Shown here: piece after piece, positions 33,411 through 47,200 of the stretch
Layout of the letters: each line of letters opens with the position of its first letter
How positions within the stretch are numbered: position 1 is the stretch's first letter
Source of the DNA: Melampsora larici-populina 98AG31
Lineage: Eukaryota > Basidiomycota > Pucciniomycetes > Pucciniales > Melampsoraceae
Direction of reading: 5' to 3'
DNA length: 64,000 nucleotides
Assembly: GCF_000204055.1 (NCBI RefSeq)
Contig: NW_006768769.1
Location: 1,874,574 to 1,938,573 of the forward strand
Made by a program: the position numbers and the translations under genes
Notes under the pieces: model-generated
The model's input: only the letters and a program-made list of their open reading frames with translations
What the model was told of the DNA's origin: nothing
Database searches by the model: none

Positions 33411-34200
33411 TTCAGGTATCTTTGGATGCCAAACCTTGGAGAGCAGCTTACCAAGTTTTGATCCAAGGTAATTCTCAGTGCAAAAGAATACCTTGGATGG
33501 AAACCTCAGGCAAGGTCTGTCCAAAGATTTCCCAACCTGAGGCATCTATGTTGGCAGTGAGGCCATCATAGTTCAGGTTTCTGCTCCCAAAGGATTTACT
33601 GTGTTTAAAAAAACCATTTAAGCAAAATTAATTCACATTACAAGTTTCTTCTAAGGATAAAGAATGGTCTATGAACTACACTCACTCAAGATCAATGACT
33701 GCTGGGTCTGTGAGTGTAGAACCAACTCACTGTAGGTCACATACAAAAGAGTGTCCCACATTATTGCTGACATACTTCACATAGTCACCTACAAGTTCCT
33801 CTTCAAAGATCCATAAATTTGAACTATTGTTTATGAGATCCTAGGGTGATTCTTCAGTGCCCACAATGTGCACAACCCAAGGCTTCACAATCTGTTTTAC
33901 AATAGTCAAAATAAGGCAAAATAAGATGTACAGAAAGAAGTTCTTGTCAGCTCAGCTACAATCACCAAGCTGGAGAAAATGAAAAAAGAATCTTACTCTC
34001 AAAGTGTTCACTAGATCCTTCTCAATTTGGGTGAATGTGTTGTTACTCAAAACATCGGCTTTGAAACTATTGATAGCACCTTCAATGTGCACATATGTCT
34101 GTGCTCGACACTGATAACATGCCGGCAGTGCATGCTCAGGCTCTGCTTAGCCACAACGTGATGAACCAGGGTGCCTAGAAGCAACTCTGATTTATAACAA
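33411..34200 (-). pseudogene. Alpha-type protein kinase-like remnant
   Basis: On the minus strand, two blocks separated by a short intron-like gap read TYVHIEGAINSFKADVL ... NTFTQIEKDLVNTLR and then VGDYVKYVSNNVGHSFVCDLQ-stop-VGSTLTDPAVIDLE, followed by FGSRNLNYDGLTANID-like sequence. The pattern VCDLQGVG...LTDPxI is characteristic of fungal alpha-kinases, and the TGA stands where that motif has Gly. Other stops are present. The remnant runs up to the MULE right flank and may continue on its left flank before 27663. It is clearly degenerate. Alpha-kinases are expanded in rusts; the substrate cannot be inferred. Confidence 0.45.
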
Positions 34201-34883
34201 TCCATATGTCAACCTGAGCCAATTGAAGCATCTTGATCCACACAAAACAAAATTGCAACTGGTTTGAAAACATCTTCTTTGTTTTTACTGATCAACAAAA
34301 GCAACCAACCTTTGTTCCAATCCGTAATTGGGCAAGGGGGGTATATGGCAGGATTGGTGTTGCAGCAGGAGCAAGTGAATGTGTGTTACCAAAGCTTTAA
34401 TGAGACATAGCTAGAATCAAAACAAGAGCAAATATTAGGACTATTACAGTTTGGTCCAGATCACTGGTTAATACTTATATTCATCATTCACTAATTACCC
34501 TACTAAAACATCATGAATTGAAATTGTTTGGTTGATTTGTATGAGTGTCTTTGTGATCGGACTTGTTTTCAAACAGTTACAGCCGAACCAGTTTTGCTTG
34601 TCAAAACAAAATTTGAGATTTCTTTTTTTGACAAATACAGCTTCAGTTACAAGCATAAGTAGCCTTATACCAAATTGAAGTGCTGTTGACCGCTGAAACC
34701 AGTCAAGGCTTGTTTACCACTCATTCCACACCCTCAAACCACAACAAAACCCTTGATCCACCTTCAAAACCCTCAATCCACCTTTGATATCCTCCTCTCC
34801 TTTTGATATCCCCAACCGAGTTCTTTTGGTTTCTTTTGATTTCTTTCAATTTCTATCATCTTCGATCCAATTTTGATTCAAAG
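34201..34883. other. No gene seen
   Basis: Decayed AT-rich spacer. Its last 150 bases (CCTTGATCCACC, CTCAATCCACC repeats, then a CT-rich run) look like a promoter/5'UTR leading to the gene at 34884. Confidence 0.3.
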
Positions 34884-36798
34884 ATGCCAAGACGAGTTTC
34901 CAAACAACAAAACCAAGTGGACAAGGATGCAATAGTATTACAGGCTGCGTAGGTTTTTGGCTTTCTTTCCTTTCCAACAACATCAACTGACTTTCATTTT
35001 GTTTAGTGCGGACAAGCAAGCAAAACAGGAGAAACAGGCTCCACAGGAGGGACTCAGCCCTGATCTTGGCAGGGGTGGTACTCCGTCGATGATGCCCAAG
35101 TAAGGATCTTTCTTTCTTTCTTGGATTCAAATCACAAGCATTGGACTGATTACCTTTGATCATGTCCTTTCAGATTAGGTCATCATTGGGAGAATATCAA
35201 ATTTGGACCACATCTCTATTGTGATTCAGAGTTGATACACTTGGACCCCCTCCAAGAACCAGGACATCAAGAATTCCGGTGTTGACTTCATCCCGAAAAC
35301 CTTCCAGCCTTGCAAACTTCTCAAGCCGGTGGATCTAATCATGTGGATCCATTGCTGGAAAGACCCAATGACAATGGCCAATGCCACCTTGATATCAGAT
35401 CTGGTCAGTGTTCTTGTGCCAAATCTTCACCAGAAAGATATGAACTGACTCAAGTTTCTTGAGTTAGATTCCCACATTGATGTGGACCTGACTTTATCGC
35501 CTAGCCCAGCACCACAACTCACTCAACAACCTATTCCTGAAACCGCGGCTGATAAGGAACACAAACCAAGCTCAGCAAAACTTGAATTCTGCGTATATAT
35601 TCCCGATCCACTCACCAATGCTGAGAAACAAAACGGTGTACCTCAAATGGACATTGACCATGTAGCCAAACCAGTGTTTGACATCAAGGTTCAAATTCAA
35701 GGTGTCAATTTGAACGCCTTGAAGATATCCCTTTTCAATTGTTGCGGCCAAAAAAAAGTTGGATGTGGACGTCTACTTGAGGAGGCCGATCAACGCAATC
35801 AAGTTGCTCTCAAGTGCTATATCACCACTGGTGGTATCTTTGGTAAGTCAATGATGCCATTGATGACAATGGAATCAACCTTTACCACATTCAAGGAATT
35901 GCATTTAAAAAGGAAAGGAAAAGAGATTGGGTTCTCTCTCATCATGGAGAACCCAAAGACTACTGCTCGTAACAACTCCAGAGTCAGTCTTTCATTACGT
36001 TTATATCCTGTTTAAATCAAATTTTAATTATCTTTCACTGATTAACATTTCAATTCAATCACTCAACAAGATATGAGATTTGATCATGCGTTGGCACAAC
36101 GACATCCAAACAATTTGAATGCTGATGTTTGTCTCTACTTGATGATATGAAATACTGACTTCCCTCCTGAAATAGACTATTGGAGTCAAACCAAATTTGC
36201 AGGCGATAAAAACTGAGCTTATGATCAAGTATGCCAAGATCTCAATTGGCGGTAAGGAGTGTATGGGAATAATCAATCCCGAGAACTCTACCCAAGCCAT
36301 TTATTTGTCACATAACGCTTTCAATATCTGGGCTCAAGCTATTGTAAGATTCACCTTTTTTTGTGTTTCAATCTCAAATTTTCAAAGATATTAACTTTTA
36401 TCCAATTGATTTGACATACACAGCTTAACAACGCTGCGGGAGTCTCAAAATACAAGCCACCAAAAGGACCCGAGTTTGTGTGGGAGACAATTGGTCACCA
36501 CATGAACTCTCAAGCGCAACCGGCACCTTACACTGAACCTGTCTCAAATTGCTTCAAGCAAAAACCTGCCGAACGAAGCAATTCCCCAGCCCCAAGGCCT
36601 CTTCCGCCCTTTGAGCAATATCTTGATTTTTGCTCAATTGAACATGATGATCAAAACACTAGACGTCTGCTCGAGGATCTCAACATTATCACTTTCAAAA
36701 TGTTTTTGTCTTCTGAGCTCAGTTGTGCCAAGATGGCAGAGCTTGGGTTTTGTTTTGGACCCCGCATCCGCCTCCATGAAAACGCAGTCTTGTATTGA
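34884..36798 (+). pseudogene. Spliced gene, unknown function, possible SAM-like C terminus; two lesions
   Basis: The start is ATG 34884 (MPRRVSKQQNQVDKD). Phase-consistent introns join QAA to DKQAK and MMPK to LGHHW. The frame then breaks near 35275 (one-base shift) and meets a TGA at 35449-35451 between HQKDMN and LKFLEL. A long block follows (35452 to about 35983) with VFDIKVQIQGVNLNALKISLFNC. Further exons are 36204-36342 (AIKTELMIKYAKISIGGKE) and 36424-36798. The C terminus (FEQYLDFCSIEHDDQNTRR...ELSCAKMAELGF) resembles a SAM-type helical bundle, a tentative match. No catalytic motif is visible. It looks like a member of a rust multicopy hypothetical family. The two lesions could be a wrong exon model, but TGA fits the decay seen elsewhere. 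Confidence 0.5.
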
Positions 36799-37316
36799 GA
36801 TCATCTCAAGAAACACAATTCCTAGCCATCTCATCCTCTTCAAACCACAAAGTTTATTGTATTGCGTACATTTTCAAAAGAGTCTCCATGTTGTAGCGGA
36901 AATACTCTATACAATACTAAGAAAACATTATTATCTAATTTTTCTATTTGTAATGAAATACAAATCTGTTGTTCAATGAACAGAAATTGCCAAAATAACC
37001 AATATAACTTGATGACAACTGCAAGACCAGAAGTGCAGGGAACTTTAGTCCCTTCTTCAGATTGAGCTACAGTCAAACCAGTTTTGCTTCCACTTATTTT
37101 TTTTCGCCGTTGAGATGTTGCTACGAATTCAATGACTGCGTCATGAACGTTTCTTTGAACTGATTTCACAATTCACATGATACTTGCAATATTTTTGTAT
37201 GGACTTTGACAAATGGGTGCAATGTCCTCTTTATCCGTTTATCATAACCTGTTTGAAAGGAAACTTGAAAAGAAACTTGAAAACAACACATCAAGTAAGT
37301 AGTGTACAGTACAACA

Positions 37317-38300
37317 TTAAATGACCATATCATGGTGGTTTCTATAACCACAAGTTTGGAATAAATTCACAATAAAGCTACTCGTAGAAACATCAATCAT
37401 CAATTTTTCCAAACATCCCAACTTATTGATGGCTTCAGCCAGAAGACCATTTTGGCGTATTTTATCCTTGAAGACCTTGAAGACTCTTTTGATTGGGTTG
37501 AAGTCGGGTGAGTACGGCGGTAAATACACTAATAAAACACCTGCATTGTCACATAAAGCTTTGTTTGATCCACAGCAATGGATCAGGGCATTGTTCATAA
37601 CCAGAACGGAGTTACAATCAGGGTATGGAGCCATGACGGGGAGCTGTCCAAGGAAACACTGTCAGTTTCTTTATAGTAGTCAAGGTCGGAACAAAGAGAA
37701 GAACTTACCAACATGTGCTTCAAGAACGCTTCAAATTATTTACGGTGATAGGCATTGACTCTCAAAAGGCCTAATTCACATATTGCAGCAAGCATGCTGT
37801 AGTGAACGCCAGCCCTTGGACGCTTTAAGGCGTTAGGGTGTTCACCTCGCTTGGACCTGAAGTATCTGCGTTGCACATCCTGCAGTCACAGACCGGTCTC
37901 ATCTGTAGAAAGAATGCAATTCAAATCAGTAAGCTAAATCATGACGTAGAAGACCATGATTGACTAACCTAAGAAAACCAGATATCCTGGTGGCAGATGG
38001 CAAATTCGAGTCGAGTATGCAGCCCGGAGTTCCGGCGATTGATTGATGTTGACAGCAGCCGCCTTATGGACGGTGAGGAACAAGTGGTCCTTGAGATTGT
38101 TCGCAATTGTTTGTCGACATGCAAGCAGATATGTATGATCATACATTGCTTCTTGGATTTCATCAAGAAAGAGTGTTGGATCAGCCTCTATGAGTTCAAC
38201 CATGAATTCACGGTCTTTGTCAGTGTACAGAGTTGGACGACCTTGTCTTTTGTAAGTGTTTGGATCTCAAACAACCGCGTGTGTGTGATTGTTAAGGATC
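37317..38300 (-). pseudogene. Tc1/mariner-IS630-type transposase, catalytically dead
   Basis: Minus-strand blocks: a helix-turn-helix region (38300 to about 37976) with GRPTLYTDKDREFMVELIEADPTLF; an exon with DETGL holding the first acid, TGA just after it, then QDVQRRYFRSKRG; and 37634-37317 with PYPDCNSVLVMNNALIHCC and LPPYSPDFNPIKRVFK. DDE_3 transposases have D in VLVMDN and E in NPIE. Here they are N (codon AAC at 37595-37593) and K (codon AAA at 37490-37488), both single G-to-A changes. The TGA after DETGL fits CGA. An intron lies near 37973-37897 and another near 37740-37655. TIRs were not found. The ORF at 38442-38696 (Lys/Ser-rich, 84 aa) just upstream may be unrelated. Confidence 0.85.
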
Positions 38301-38441
38301 TTCCATTGAGATAGACTTCTGGGTGAGATTGCAGTGAGAAGTTCTTCATTGATGGACGGAATTATCAACAGCAATTTGATCATCATCATCATTGTCAGAT
38401 GATTGATGGGTTTGCTGGTGCTTTTGACTGCAAGGATAAGA

Positions 38442-40205
38442 TCAGTCTGGTTCACATTCCAAAAAGTCAATCAGTTCTTCTTCATTGGAAGAAATGATTG
38501 ACTTTCGCTTACATTTTTTAGTCTGAGAACTCAACTTCTCAGTCTCAGGCTCAGAATGTGATTCTGATGGAAGATTTGCAAGGTATTCCTTCATATTGAA
38601 GATCAAGCCAAACTTGGTCTTGTCCACTTTCTTGGTCTTCTGCTTGATAATTAATGAGTGTTGATTTTGTCTAATCTTCTGTAACCAAGACCCCATTTTC
38701 TACAATTATACAATAGATGGATGAAAAGTCATGTGTCAGTTGACAAATCTTGTTCCCTTGCTGCTGGGTCTTGGATGGAAACACTGAACTCTGGACATGC
38801 TGGTTCTACTCAGGTAAAGAAAATTCATTGAGATTTTGATCTCTGAAATTTCCTCCTTGATTTACTTTCCCTTATTCTTCTTCCCCTTTGGATGACCAAT
38901 ATTTTGCCTTCCAAGCTGGGATGCGCAGATGAATGCGTGGATTTGAGGATTTGGAAGTTCTGAGGGCCTCTGGGAACTCCCAACGCAAGAATGATTGACA
39001 TGGGAGTTGGACTGGTATTGTTTGAAGGCTGGCTGACTGATTGAGCCAGCCTGGAACGGTCTTGTGGAAGAGTCAACACAGTTAAAGTCATGTTTCTGAT
39101 TGAAGCTGAAGTGAGTTTCATCAAGGTCCAAGCCAGATTTGCATGTGGAGCGCAAGCTGGGATACCAGTATGAGCATCCACTTTATCCAGTTGGGTGTGG
39201 GGGTTGGAAAAAGCTCACTGGGTGAGGTTTGTAGCGTGGCTGAGCTACGTGGTAGTGCCTAAGTCTATCGATAAAGGCTTTTTAGGGCAAGAATTGCCTT
39301 ACGCGTGTGGTACAGGGTCAGGCTTGCTCAAGGTGGGTGAAAACCCTAGGCCTCTCTGGCTTGTTAGCAAAAGGCTGTGTGAGCTTTGCAAAAAAGGCCG
39401 GCCCCATCAGACGTCTGATGTCAAGAGGAAAGATGGAGAGAGGGGAAGGAGCTGCAATCAAACACACTGGGAGGGGAGATCTTGAGCTGCACTCCTGCAT
39501 GGGAGTTCCCTTGCCACTCTCAAGGGATTCACAACTGGAAGGTGAGGACATTAAAAGGGCACAGTACAAGGGGCCCACATGAGGGGCAAATCAACGACAG
39601 ACTTGAGAGGCTAACAACTTGGTCTTGCGTGCGACAGCAGCAGAATATGGCCTGATGTACAGCTTGTAAGCAGCGGATTTCCACTTTCCCATTGTCCTCA
39701 GCCGCAAAGTTTTATTGCCCCACAGATCCCTAAGCGAAGCGCTGCCTATTATGACCAGACCACACTCGGCCATACGTCCTACCCTCCTCTTCTAGAGAGT
39801 TGGTCACATAGGAGCGTGTCATGGACACTTCAGGGTTTGGGCCAGGAAAAAAATTGTTGTCTGGTTCTCCTCGATAGACTTGAAGCAGAAAGAAAAGGGC
39901 ATTAGTGAAAAGACAAAACAGAATGAAACGAGAGCTAGTTTACTAGTGTCAGTGAAGTTTCTCCCAAAACAAAGGAAATTGTGACAATAGAGAAGACACA
40001 AGAAAGTAGGAGAAAACAATGACAATTTATATGAAACAAGTTTTGTGTGGCGTTACAACTAATACAAAAAGAGAAAAGACAAAACAGCCACAACCTAAAT
40101 CTTCCTAGATATTCCAACCAGTCTAAACCAAAAATGGGTGAGACTAGGTTGGATGCCTAGCCAGCTCAGCCGTAACCCCCCCTCAACCTTTAGAGGTCTA
40201 TATGT
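38442..40205. other. No confident gene; probable Copia LTR in the last part
   Basis: Short frames at 38825-39181 and 39307-39582 have no family resemblance. On the minus strand, 40190-40160 has a polypurine tract (AGGTTGAGGGGGGG) just downstream of the Copia RNase H stop, so an LTR probably begins there and extends toward about 39850. No second LTR copy is present for comparison. Confidence 0.4.
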
Positions 40206-41220
40206 CTAAGTCATGCAGATATTGTGTTTGTGAACATGAAAAATAATGTTACCTAAAGATTTTGTAAGTATAACTGCTTTTTGATTAGGTCCATCTATCC
40301 ATTCAATTTTTAAATTACCATCGAAAATTTGTTCATTTACATAGTGGAATTCTCTGGTGACGTGATGAGATCTTTTAGTAAGGTGTAAATCTTGTGCAAC
40401 CTTGATAGCCGCCATGTTATCACATTTGAGTGTAGTGATGAAAGTCCTTTTGGAGATATCTTCCAGTAAGTTTTGAATCCCGATTGATTCTCGTGACGCT
40501 ACACCAAGTGCCATATATTCAGCGTGACGGGTTGACGGTGCCACACAACTTTGCCTCCGAGAAGCCCAATCAATAACATTACCAAAAAGAAATACAACAA
40601 AACCATGAGTAGACCTAGAGAATTCTCCCCCCCCAATTTGCATCACAGTAAGTAAGCAGTTCACCATCATTACCATTCTTTCTAAATTAAATACCATCCT
40701 CCTTTGTTCCACTAATATACCTCAGTCAGTGTTTTAATGCCAACCAATGACATTCATTTGGTTTTGAAGAAAATCTTGCTAAATAGTTGACCAAGAAAGC
40801 GATATCAGGCCGAGTTCCTATTGCAAGATAAGATAGAGATCCAACAATCAAAAGATAAGAAGAAGCATTGAGGCCAATAGCATCTTTATCAGATGATTCA
40901 AGATGTAAATTCACAATCATTGGAGTTTCAGTTTTCGAAGTAGTAAATCCAGCAGATCCCAAGACATTGAAAGTCAGAGATGGTTGAGATAAGAAAATGC
41001 CATCAGGTGTGTATTTCATTTTTATACCAACAATTTGTTGAAGGTTTTCATTCCAGGTGATTTGAAAAGTTTTGAGGAGGGATTTGTGAATGTAGGTTAT
41101 GATTTCAATTGAAGACCCACAAATTACCCCATCATCCACATGAATCCATAAGATCGCTATACTATCCTTGTAATGTAAAACATAAAGACTTTGATCATTG
41201 ATACCATAGCAACATCCCAT
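40206..41220 (-). pseudogene. Ty1/Copia reverse transcriptase-RNase H fragment
   Basis: The block 41220-40726 holds the C-terminal half of a Copia reverse transcriptase: WIHVDDGVICG (metal-binding DD), VGSLSYLAIGTRPDIAFLVNYLARFS and NECHWLALKH. The block 40712-40206 is the RNase H region: THGFVVFLFGNVIDWASRRQSCVAPSTRHAEYMAL and HVTREFHYVNEQI. Between them are TGA and TAA codons and a frameshift at a G run near 40630. The 5' part (gag, protease, integrase) is missing, so this is a truncated copy. It differs from the Copia at the right edge and is on the same strand. Confidence 0.88.
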
Positions 41221-44200
41221 TCCTGATAAAACTGATGAGAAATGTTTCCATCAGCAATGAATCATTGATTTGGTTTCTATTTAAGGTAAACCTCAGGCTT
41301 GGATGTACTGAGAATGTTGAAAAGGATGATATTGATTTGGGAAAAACGTGTGAGTTTTTTCATTGGGTTTCATTGGATGCTGATAGACGTTGGAAAGTAG
41401 GCTGATTGAATGAGATTGGTGGAAAGAATTGATATTGTACAATCAAAGAGATGAGTAGAACTCAATTTATGATGGAATCAGATGATGATGTAATGTCTTC
41501 CTCACTCCACAGGATCATGCCCATTTACTAAAGCTTTTGATATCAATTGGGGTAGCAGTCAAGGTTGAAATCCATAATTTCCTCCTTGCTGTAGGAGTTT
41601 AGCTTATGCCCTCAGTTGGTCTTTGGTGAGTTCATTCTATCTCACCTCAACCCAACTTGTAAATTGGACTGAAAATAATTGATTTTGTTTGGGTTTGGGT
41701 TTAAGTTTGTGGTGATGGTTCTAAAAAAGCTGAAAAGAATTGGGACATCCAATATGCTGTATGAGTCTCAAGTCGGAATTGAAGATGCAACGGTAGGAGC
41801 TTGGTTAGCTAATTTAGATCATCAGGTGAATCATATGATTAAACTGGATTTGTAGGGGAACGGGATATTGGAATCAACTTGAAATCAATTCAGATACAGT
41901 AGCTTTACATTGGCTTGAATTGATTGAATTGTATGTACAGAAGATGTTCACTGTTGTCTTTTCTTTGTGAATCTCGATTTGATGTCACAACAAAGATTTC
42001 TTAGGAATTCAATCTGCGGAATTATATCACAAAAAGAATCATGTCAATAAGACAGAAACAATTGAGTCATGAAACTGTTGCTTCCATTATTTTAATTGTT
42101 AAATACTCATTAAAGAAAAATACTACAAGATGAATTTTTGAATCATTCATTTTTTTGAACGCAAGAAGAAAGTTACAAAACTAGGAATAAAATGACATGA
42201 TCTCTATAGACAGAATACACCAAGATATCATAAGGATTGTTTCAAAGTTTGAAATAAAAAAGTCATAAGTTGTGAGTTGAGTTTTATCACTTTATCACTT
42301 GGATTACATTTGTTTTCAGGTTTTGATTTCAAATAGAAAGACTTTGAGCTGGAGGAATTTTGATTTGTTTGACACAGTGTTGTTTCCCAAACTAGTCTTC
42401 ATAACAAACTTAACTTCAAATCATATCATAGTTTTGATCATCATTGATCAAATTTCATGAACTGGCATCCTTATCCTCTTCTGTGACTTGGATTGTCTTT
42501 TTCATTGCTTCCATCTCATCATTGGAATCCTCAATTTTGAATTCACCCACCTTCTTAAACAGAGGAAACACTGTAAGCTTACAGGGGAACAACAAACACA
42601 TGGCAAGAAAAGGTGAGTCTGTCCTTTGTACCTATGGTGCAGAATACTACCACCTATCATGTAATTGTCAAGGAGATGTGTGTCCATTTGGTAAGCTGGT
42701 GACAGTGGACAGAGAATTGGATAGGGACTTATGCATTTGCTCCTGTAATAATTGCCATGGTCAGCAATTGCTATATGCAAGCTGGCTAGAGGTCCCACAC
42801 TGATTGCAAGGTAAGCAAAGGAATTTGTCAAGTTTCTGATATAAGATGCAAAGACAAAGAGCATATTCAAGGTTTGTATATCAATTTACAACTGGTGCTG
42901 CGTGGTTTAAATGTGAGTTTGATCATCAACTTCAGTCATTCTCAGATATTGGTACATAGCAGTTAGGAAAAATTATACCACAAACTTCCATATAATACAA
43001 GAATTGAAAGATGAAGGCCAGGAAATATGGGTAAATACGTACAGTTCATACCTTCCTGGATGTTGGACCACATTAGCAAAGATATTGAACCAGAATGAAG
43101 CTACCATCACTGACTATGGTGCTGGTATGGGAGGCAAACATGGATATATAGGCCATAATGATTGTGATCAAATAAGGGCATTGAATATATGTGCATTCTA
43201 AATTGCTTGAGACACATTTGTTACTAAATTCCAAAATTGGATTGAGCACCATTAGCAAGGTTTTGGGAAGAAGAAAAAACTGAACTCACCAGTTGATGTG
43301 AATGATTTCAAGAGATGCAAGAGGCTTTGTAGGGACCGTCGACAGTGGAGTTCAAAGCTCAGAAGCAATGAGGTGCAAAATAATTCAAAGGAATACCCAG
43401 TACATATTGTTTGGTAATTGCAGGCACAGGGAGGTTGAAAGACGGTAGCAGAGGGTGGCAGGCAGCCCAGTACCTTGTCACATCTTCAAGTGATCAAATG
43501 TTGGCCTGTGACATGGAATCAAGTGATACATTGCCTCACTTTAAGAACAAGCTACCACAAGTCGTATGATCATTACATCACACAGCCACAATGTGATTGC
43601 ACAGCACATATCCAAGTGCTATGTGGTGGCACATACCACCATGCCTTGTAAAACGTTTGCCGGTATCCAACTCAAGCACATAGTTGAATAACTTGTGCTC
43701 TTGTCCACCTCTGCATTGATACCTACGGCGGGCAAGTTATGCTCAAGGTGTTTGCTGACTGTAAAGTTGGATGATGATGCAGATGGTGAAGAAGACTGGT
43801 ATGGGATGCAAAGCCCTAGCCCTCTGATGTATGGCTGACTTGAGCCCAGTGACAGCCACAAGAGTTGTTGTTCTGGATCTGGTTTCCCACAGGTTTCTTT
43901 CACCTCAGCAGCTCTGTTCCGCCTGTTCTGCCCCTTCATATACAAAGAGAAACAGCTTTGTGTACATAATTACCCTCAGGCTCTTCTTTATTTTGCCCTG
44001 TAATGAGTAAATGTCACGGAAAGATGTTGGCTAGGTGCTGAAATAGCTGGTTTGTCCAGCAGACTCAACCTTTAAATCATCCAAGATAATGTCTGTCTTG
44101 TCGGCTGCAGTTTCAAAGAATAAGAAGATTGAGCTGATTTGGACAGTTTGGGTGGATAATTTGGGCCAATGAAAGATTGTTTGAATTTGATGTCAGAGCG

Positions 44201-47200
44201 ATCAAATGCGGGAAGAAGAGTGTACAAGGGAGATGGAGTGAACTGAGTGCATTTGATGGTAGTATAGAAAGGAGAATGCAATCAGGGGAGAGTAATGAAA
44301 TCAAGATTGATGCTCACACTGAGCGTTGTACACTGTCCTTATTAATTCTCCAAAGAAGATTGTTTTTCTTTCAGATTTATCCAATTGCAAATTTTGCTGT
44401 AGATTGGTAGAGGATGCTTATGTCCGTTTTGGATGAGGATTTTTTGAGCTCAGTCTTTCAATAATTGAGTACCCTTATGAGTCACTGCATACTTGAAATA
44501 GCTCAGAACCTTGTCCAAAATCCTGGATCAGCAGGCTGCCAGGTATGCCGGAGGGGCTGAGATGAGGTTAGCAGATGGGCCAGCCCCAGCTCAGCTCCTG
44601 TTGATGATGTAATTTTCTGACAAGCAAAAATAAAACAGCAAGGAAGGGACAGGAATTGGGAAGTAAAACTGAACAAATGTTGAAGAAAGTAAAAACATTT
44701 CGAGGATCTATTTTGGCCCCTGTGATTGGAAAAAATTGAATAGTTGTTGGAAAGTGCATGCAGATTGGACCAATTAAGAAAGGAGAGTTTCTGACAGCAA
44801 AAGGTCAGGATGAATATTTGAATGATGTCAAGCGCAAAAAATACAGGTATGTTAAACATTTATGTCATTCAAACATCAAAAAAAATGTGATGCAGTGATA
44901 TGATTTGGGGCGGGTTGTTGGAAAATCAGAAGTTTGAATATTGTATGTCAGTAATTGTGGGTTGTTGGAAAACTGCAAGTCAGCAGAATATATCAACGGC
45001 AATGGTGAGCCCCATTTTGACCGCTGGCCTGGTGTAAAACTAGATGTTTTGTATGATGTATCTATGCAGAAAAAGTGCCATCGTTCTGTGAGAGAGATGG
45101 TCAATTTGAGCTGAATTACAGCAGAGAGGAAGTTAAATACTGACTTGGCAAAGACTCTTGTGAATGCAGGTAAAGACAAGGACACAAGGGAGGGCGATGA
45201 GCATGTACAGATAGGGCAAGGTTTTATAGAAAGCTTTTTTGTTGTTCTCCAAAATTTCGGTATATCCAACCTCATGGACCAAGTAGGTGGTTGGGAATGT
45301 GATTTCATGTAGGTAAAAATGAGAAACACCACAAGGTTCCCATGAACAGAGCACAACAAATTGAGGATCCTGTTTTACATCAATCTTTTGTTTCATCTTG
45401 TTCATTGCTGTCAAGTGTCGGCAGCACCCGACTATCATGCCTTCAAAGAACCCATTTCAAAAATATCTCACCCATGTACTCTTGCATCATTGTGCCATGC
45501 ACAGTGTTCAGAACAGTCATCAAGAGGTTATACTTACAGCTGCAGTCCGGCTCAACAGCTGAATCGTCTGCTTGAGTATCAAGACAAAAAAAACACATGA
45601 CAAACAAATATGAGAGTACCGCAAATTGCATTGCTGCTACACACTTTGCAACTGAATGGTCTAGTGGCACCATACCCACTTTGTTTCACAACAATCACCA
45701 CACCAACCTGCGACTCCAGCACAGGGCAGCTCACTTCTGGTACCAAGTGTGCGGTAGTGCAGTTGGGCAGTGGATTAAAGTTGGGAATACAACGCGCTGG
45801 TAGGCGCAGTGAAGCACAGCACAGGGGAAAGAAACTTCCAGCAAAACTTACACAGGAACACAATCATATTAGAAGCAGGTAGGCTTCAAAAAGACAAAAC
45901 AGACCCTAACGAGGACCAACCACAAGGACTGAAAAAATGGAGAAAGAGTACACAAAATTGGAATCAAACAATTCAATGGGAACAGAACAGTACAGAAACA
46001 CATAGGACACAGGGGCAGCGGAAGTTAAAATAAAAAGATCAAATTGAAAGAATTGGATCCTAAACAATTCCCGCTTTTTTTTCTTTTTCAACATTGCCAC
46101 CAGCTGTTTCACAGCTGCCACTGCGTTTCCCAAATCTCTGTCCAAGAGAAAGTTCTGTTCCAGCCAATAGCCAACAGCCCTTTTGGTTGATTGCAATGTG
46201 AGTCATCCACACCAATAGGCACAGACAATTGCAGCACATCTTGAGCAGCCACTTTTGATGCCTGTCTTGCCGTTCAAGTCAAAGGAATCTTGGCACCAGC
46301 GGCAATCACATTGTCCTGTCCTTCACATTCTTGCCAATTAGCATTGCAATTGCAGTAGCGAGGTAAATTACTCTTTGCGCCAATCCTGTACAACTTCGGG
46401 CACCATAGCCATTTGCAATACATTGGTTTTTTGCCTGGTTTCTACATGTTGGGGTGACCAATTGAATTAGTACGGTATCAATGTTGGAATAAATTACTGT
46501 TACAAGTCTGATTACATCTCATATCTTGGTATTTCACTCAATGTGCGCTAACACTTAACAACATGTAAGAAAGTACTCAAACACTTTTCAGTCCAAACAT
46601 TAATCCAACCATAAGTTGTACTTGACAATATAATCTTTTCATGCCTTGTTGTTCTGAAAACTTTCTTCATCTTTTTTTTCATCACTTAAGAAAGTTTTCA
46701 TGTCAAACAATTCCCAGTTGTCATACAACAACCTCTTCAGACTCTCAGTGCATCGTTCTTGTTTGCTGATAAGCCTGTCGTTGATTTTGATCAGGAATCA
46801 AAGGTTATCAAATCAAAAAGTCATCAAATGTTGGATATGAAAAAAAATGTACCTGTTTATCTTTCCAAAAGTACACCTTGGAATGGTACAGTGTGACTGC
46901 ATGAAAAGCTCCTTTCTCATCATCAACCTCCTGTTCAATGTCTGAATCTTGATGCATCAATGTTTCCAGGTAGCTTGTAATTCTGACACCAGGTAAACAA
47001 GAGAAAAGTTGTCGAAGTCAACAATCAAATGATCCACACAGCTTACTTTGAAATGAGAAATGCAATCATGAAGCTTACCTGCTTCTTGTGCTTGGTTCCA
47101 GGTTGCTTCTTTGTGGTTGACTTTGTTGTGCTTGTTCTGTTCTATGGCACTTTCTGTCAACTGGGGAAACAGGACTCACAAATTTGGGGCATGTTGATGC

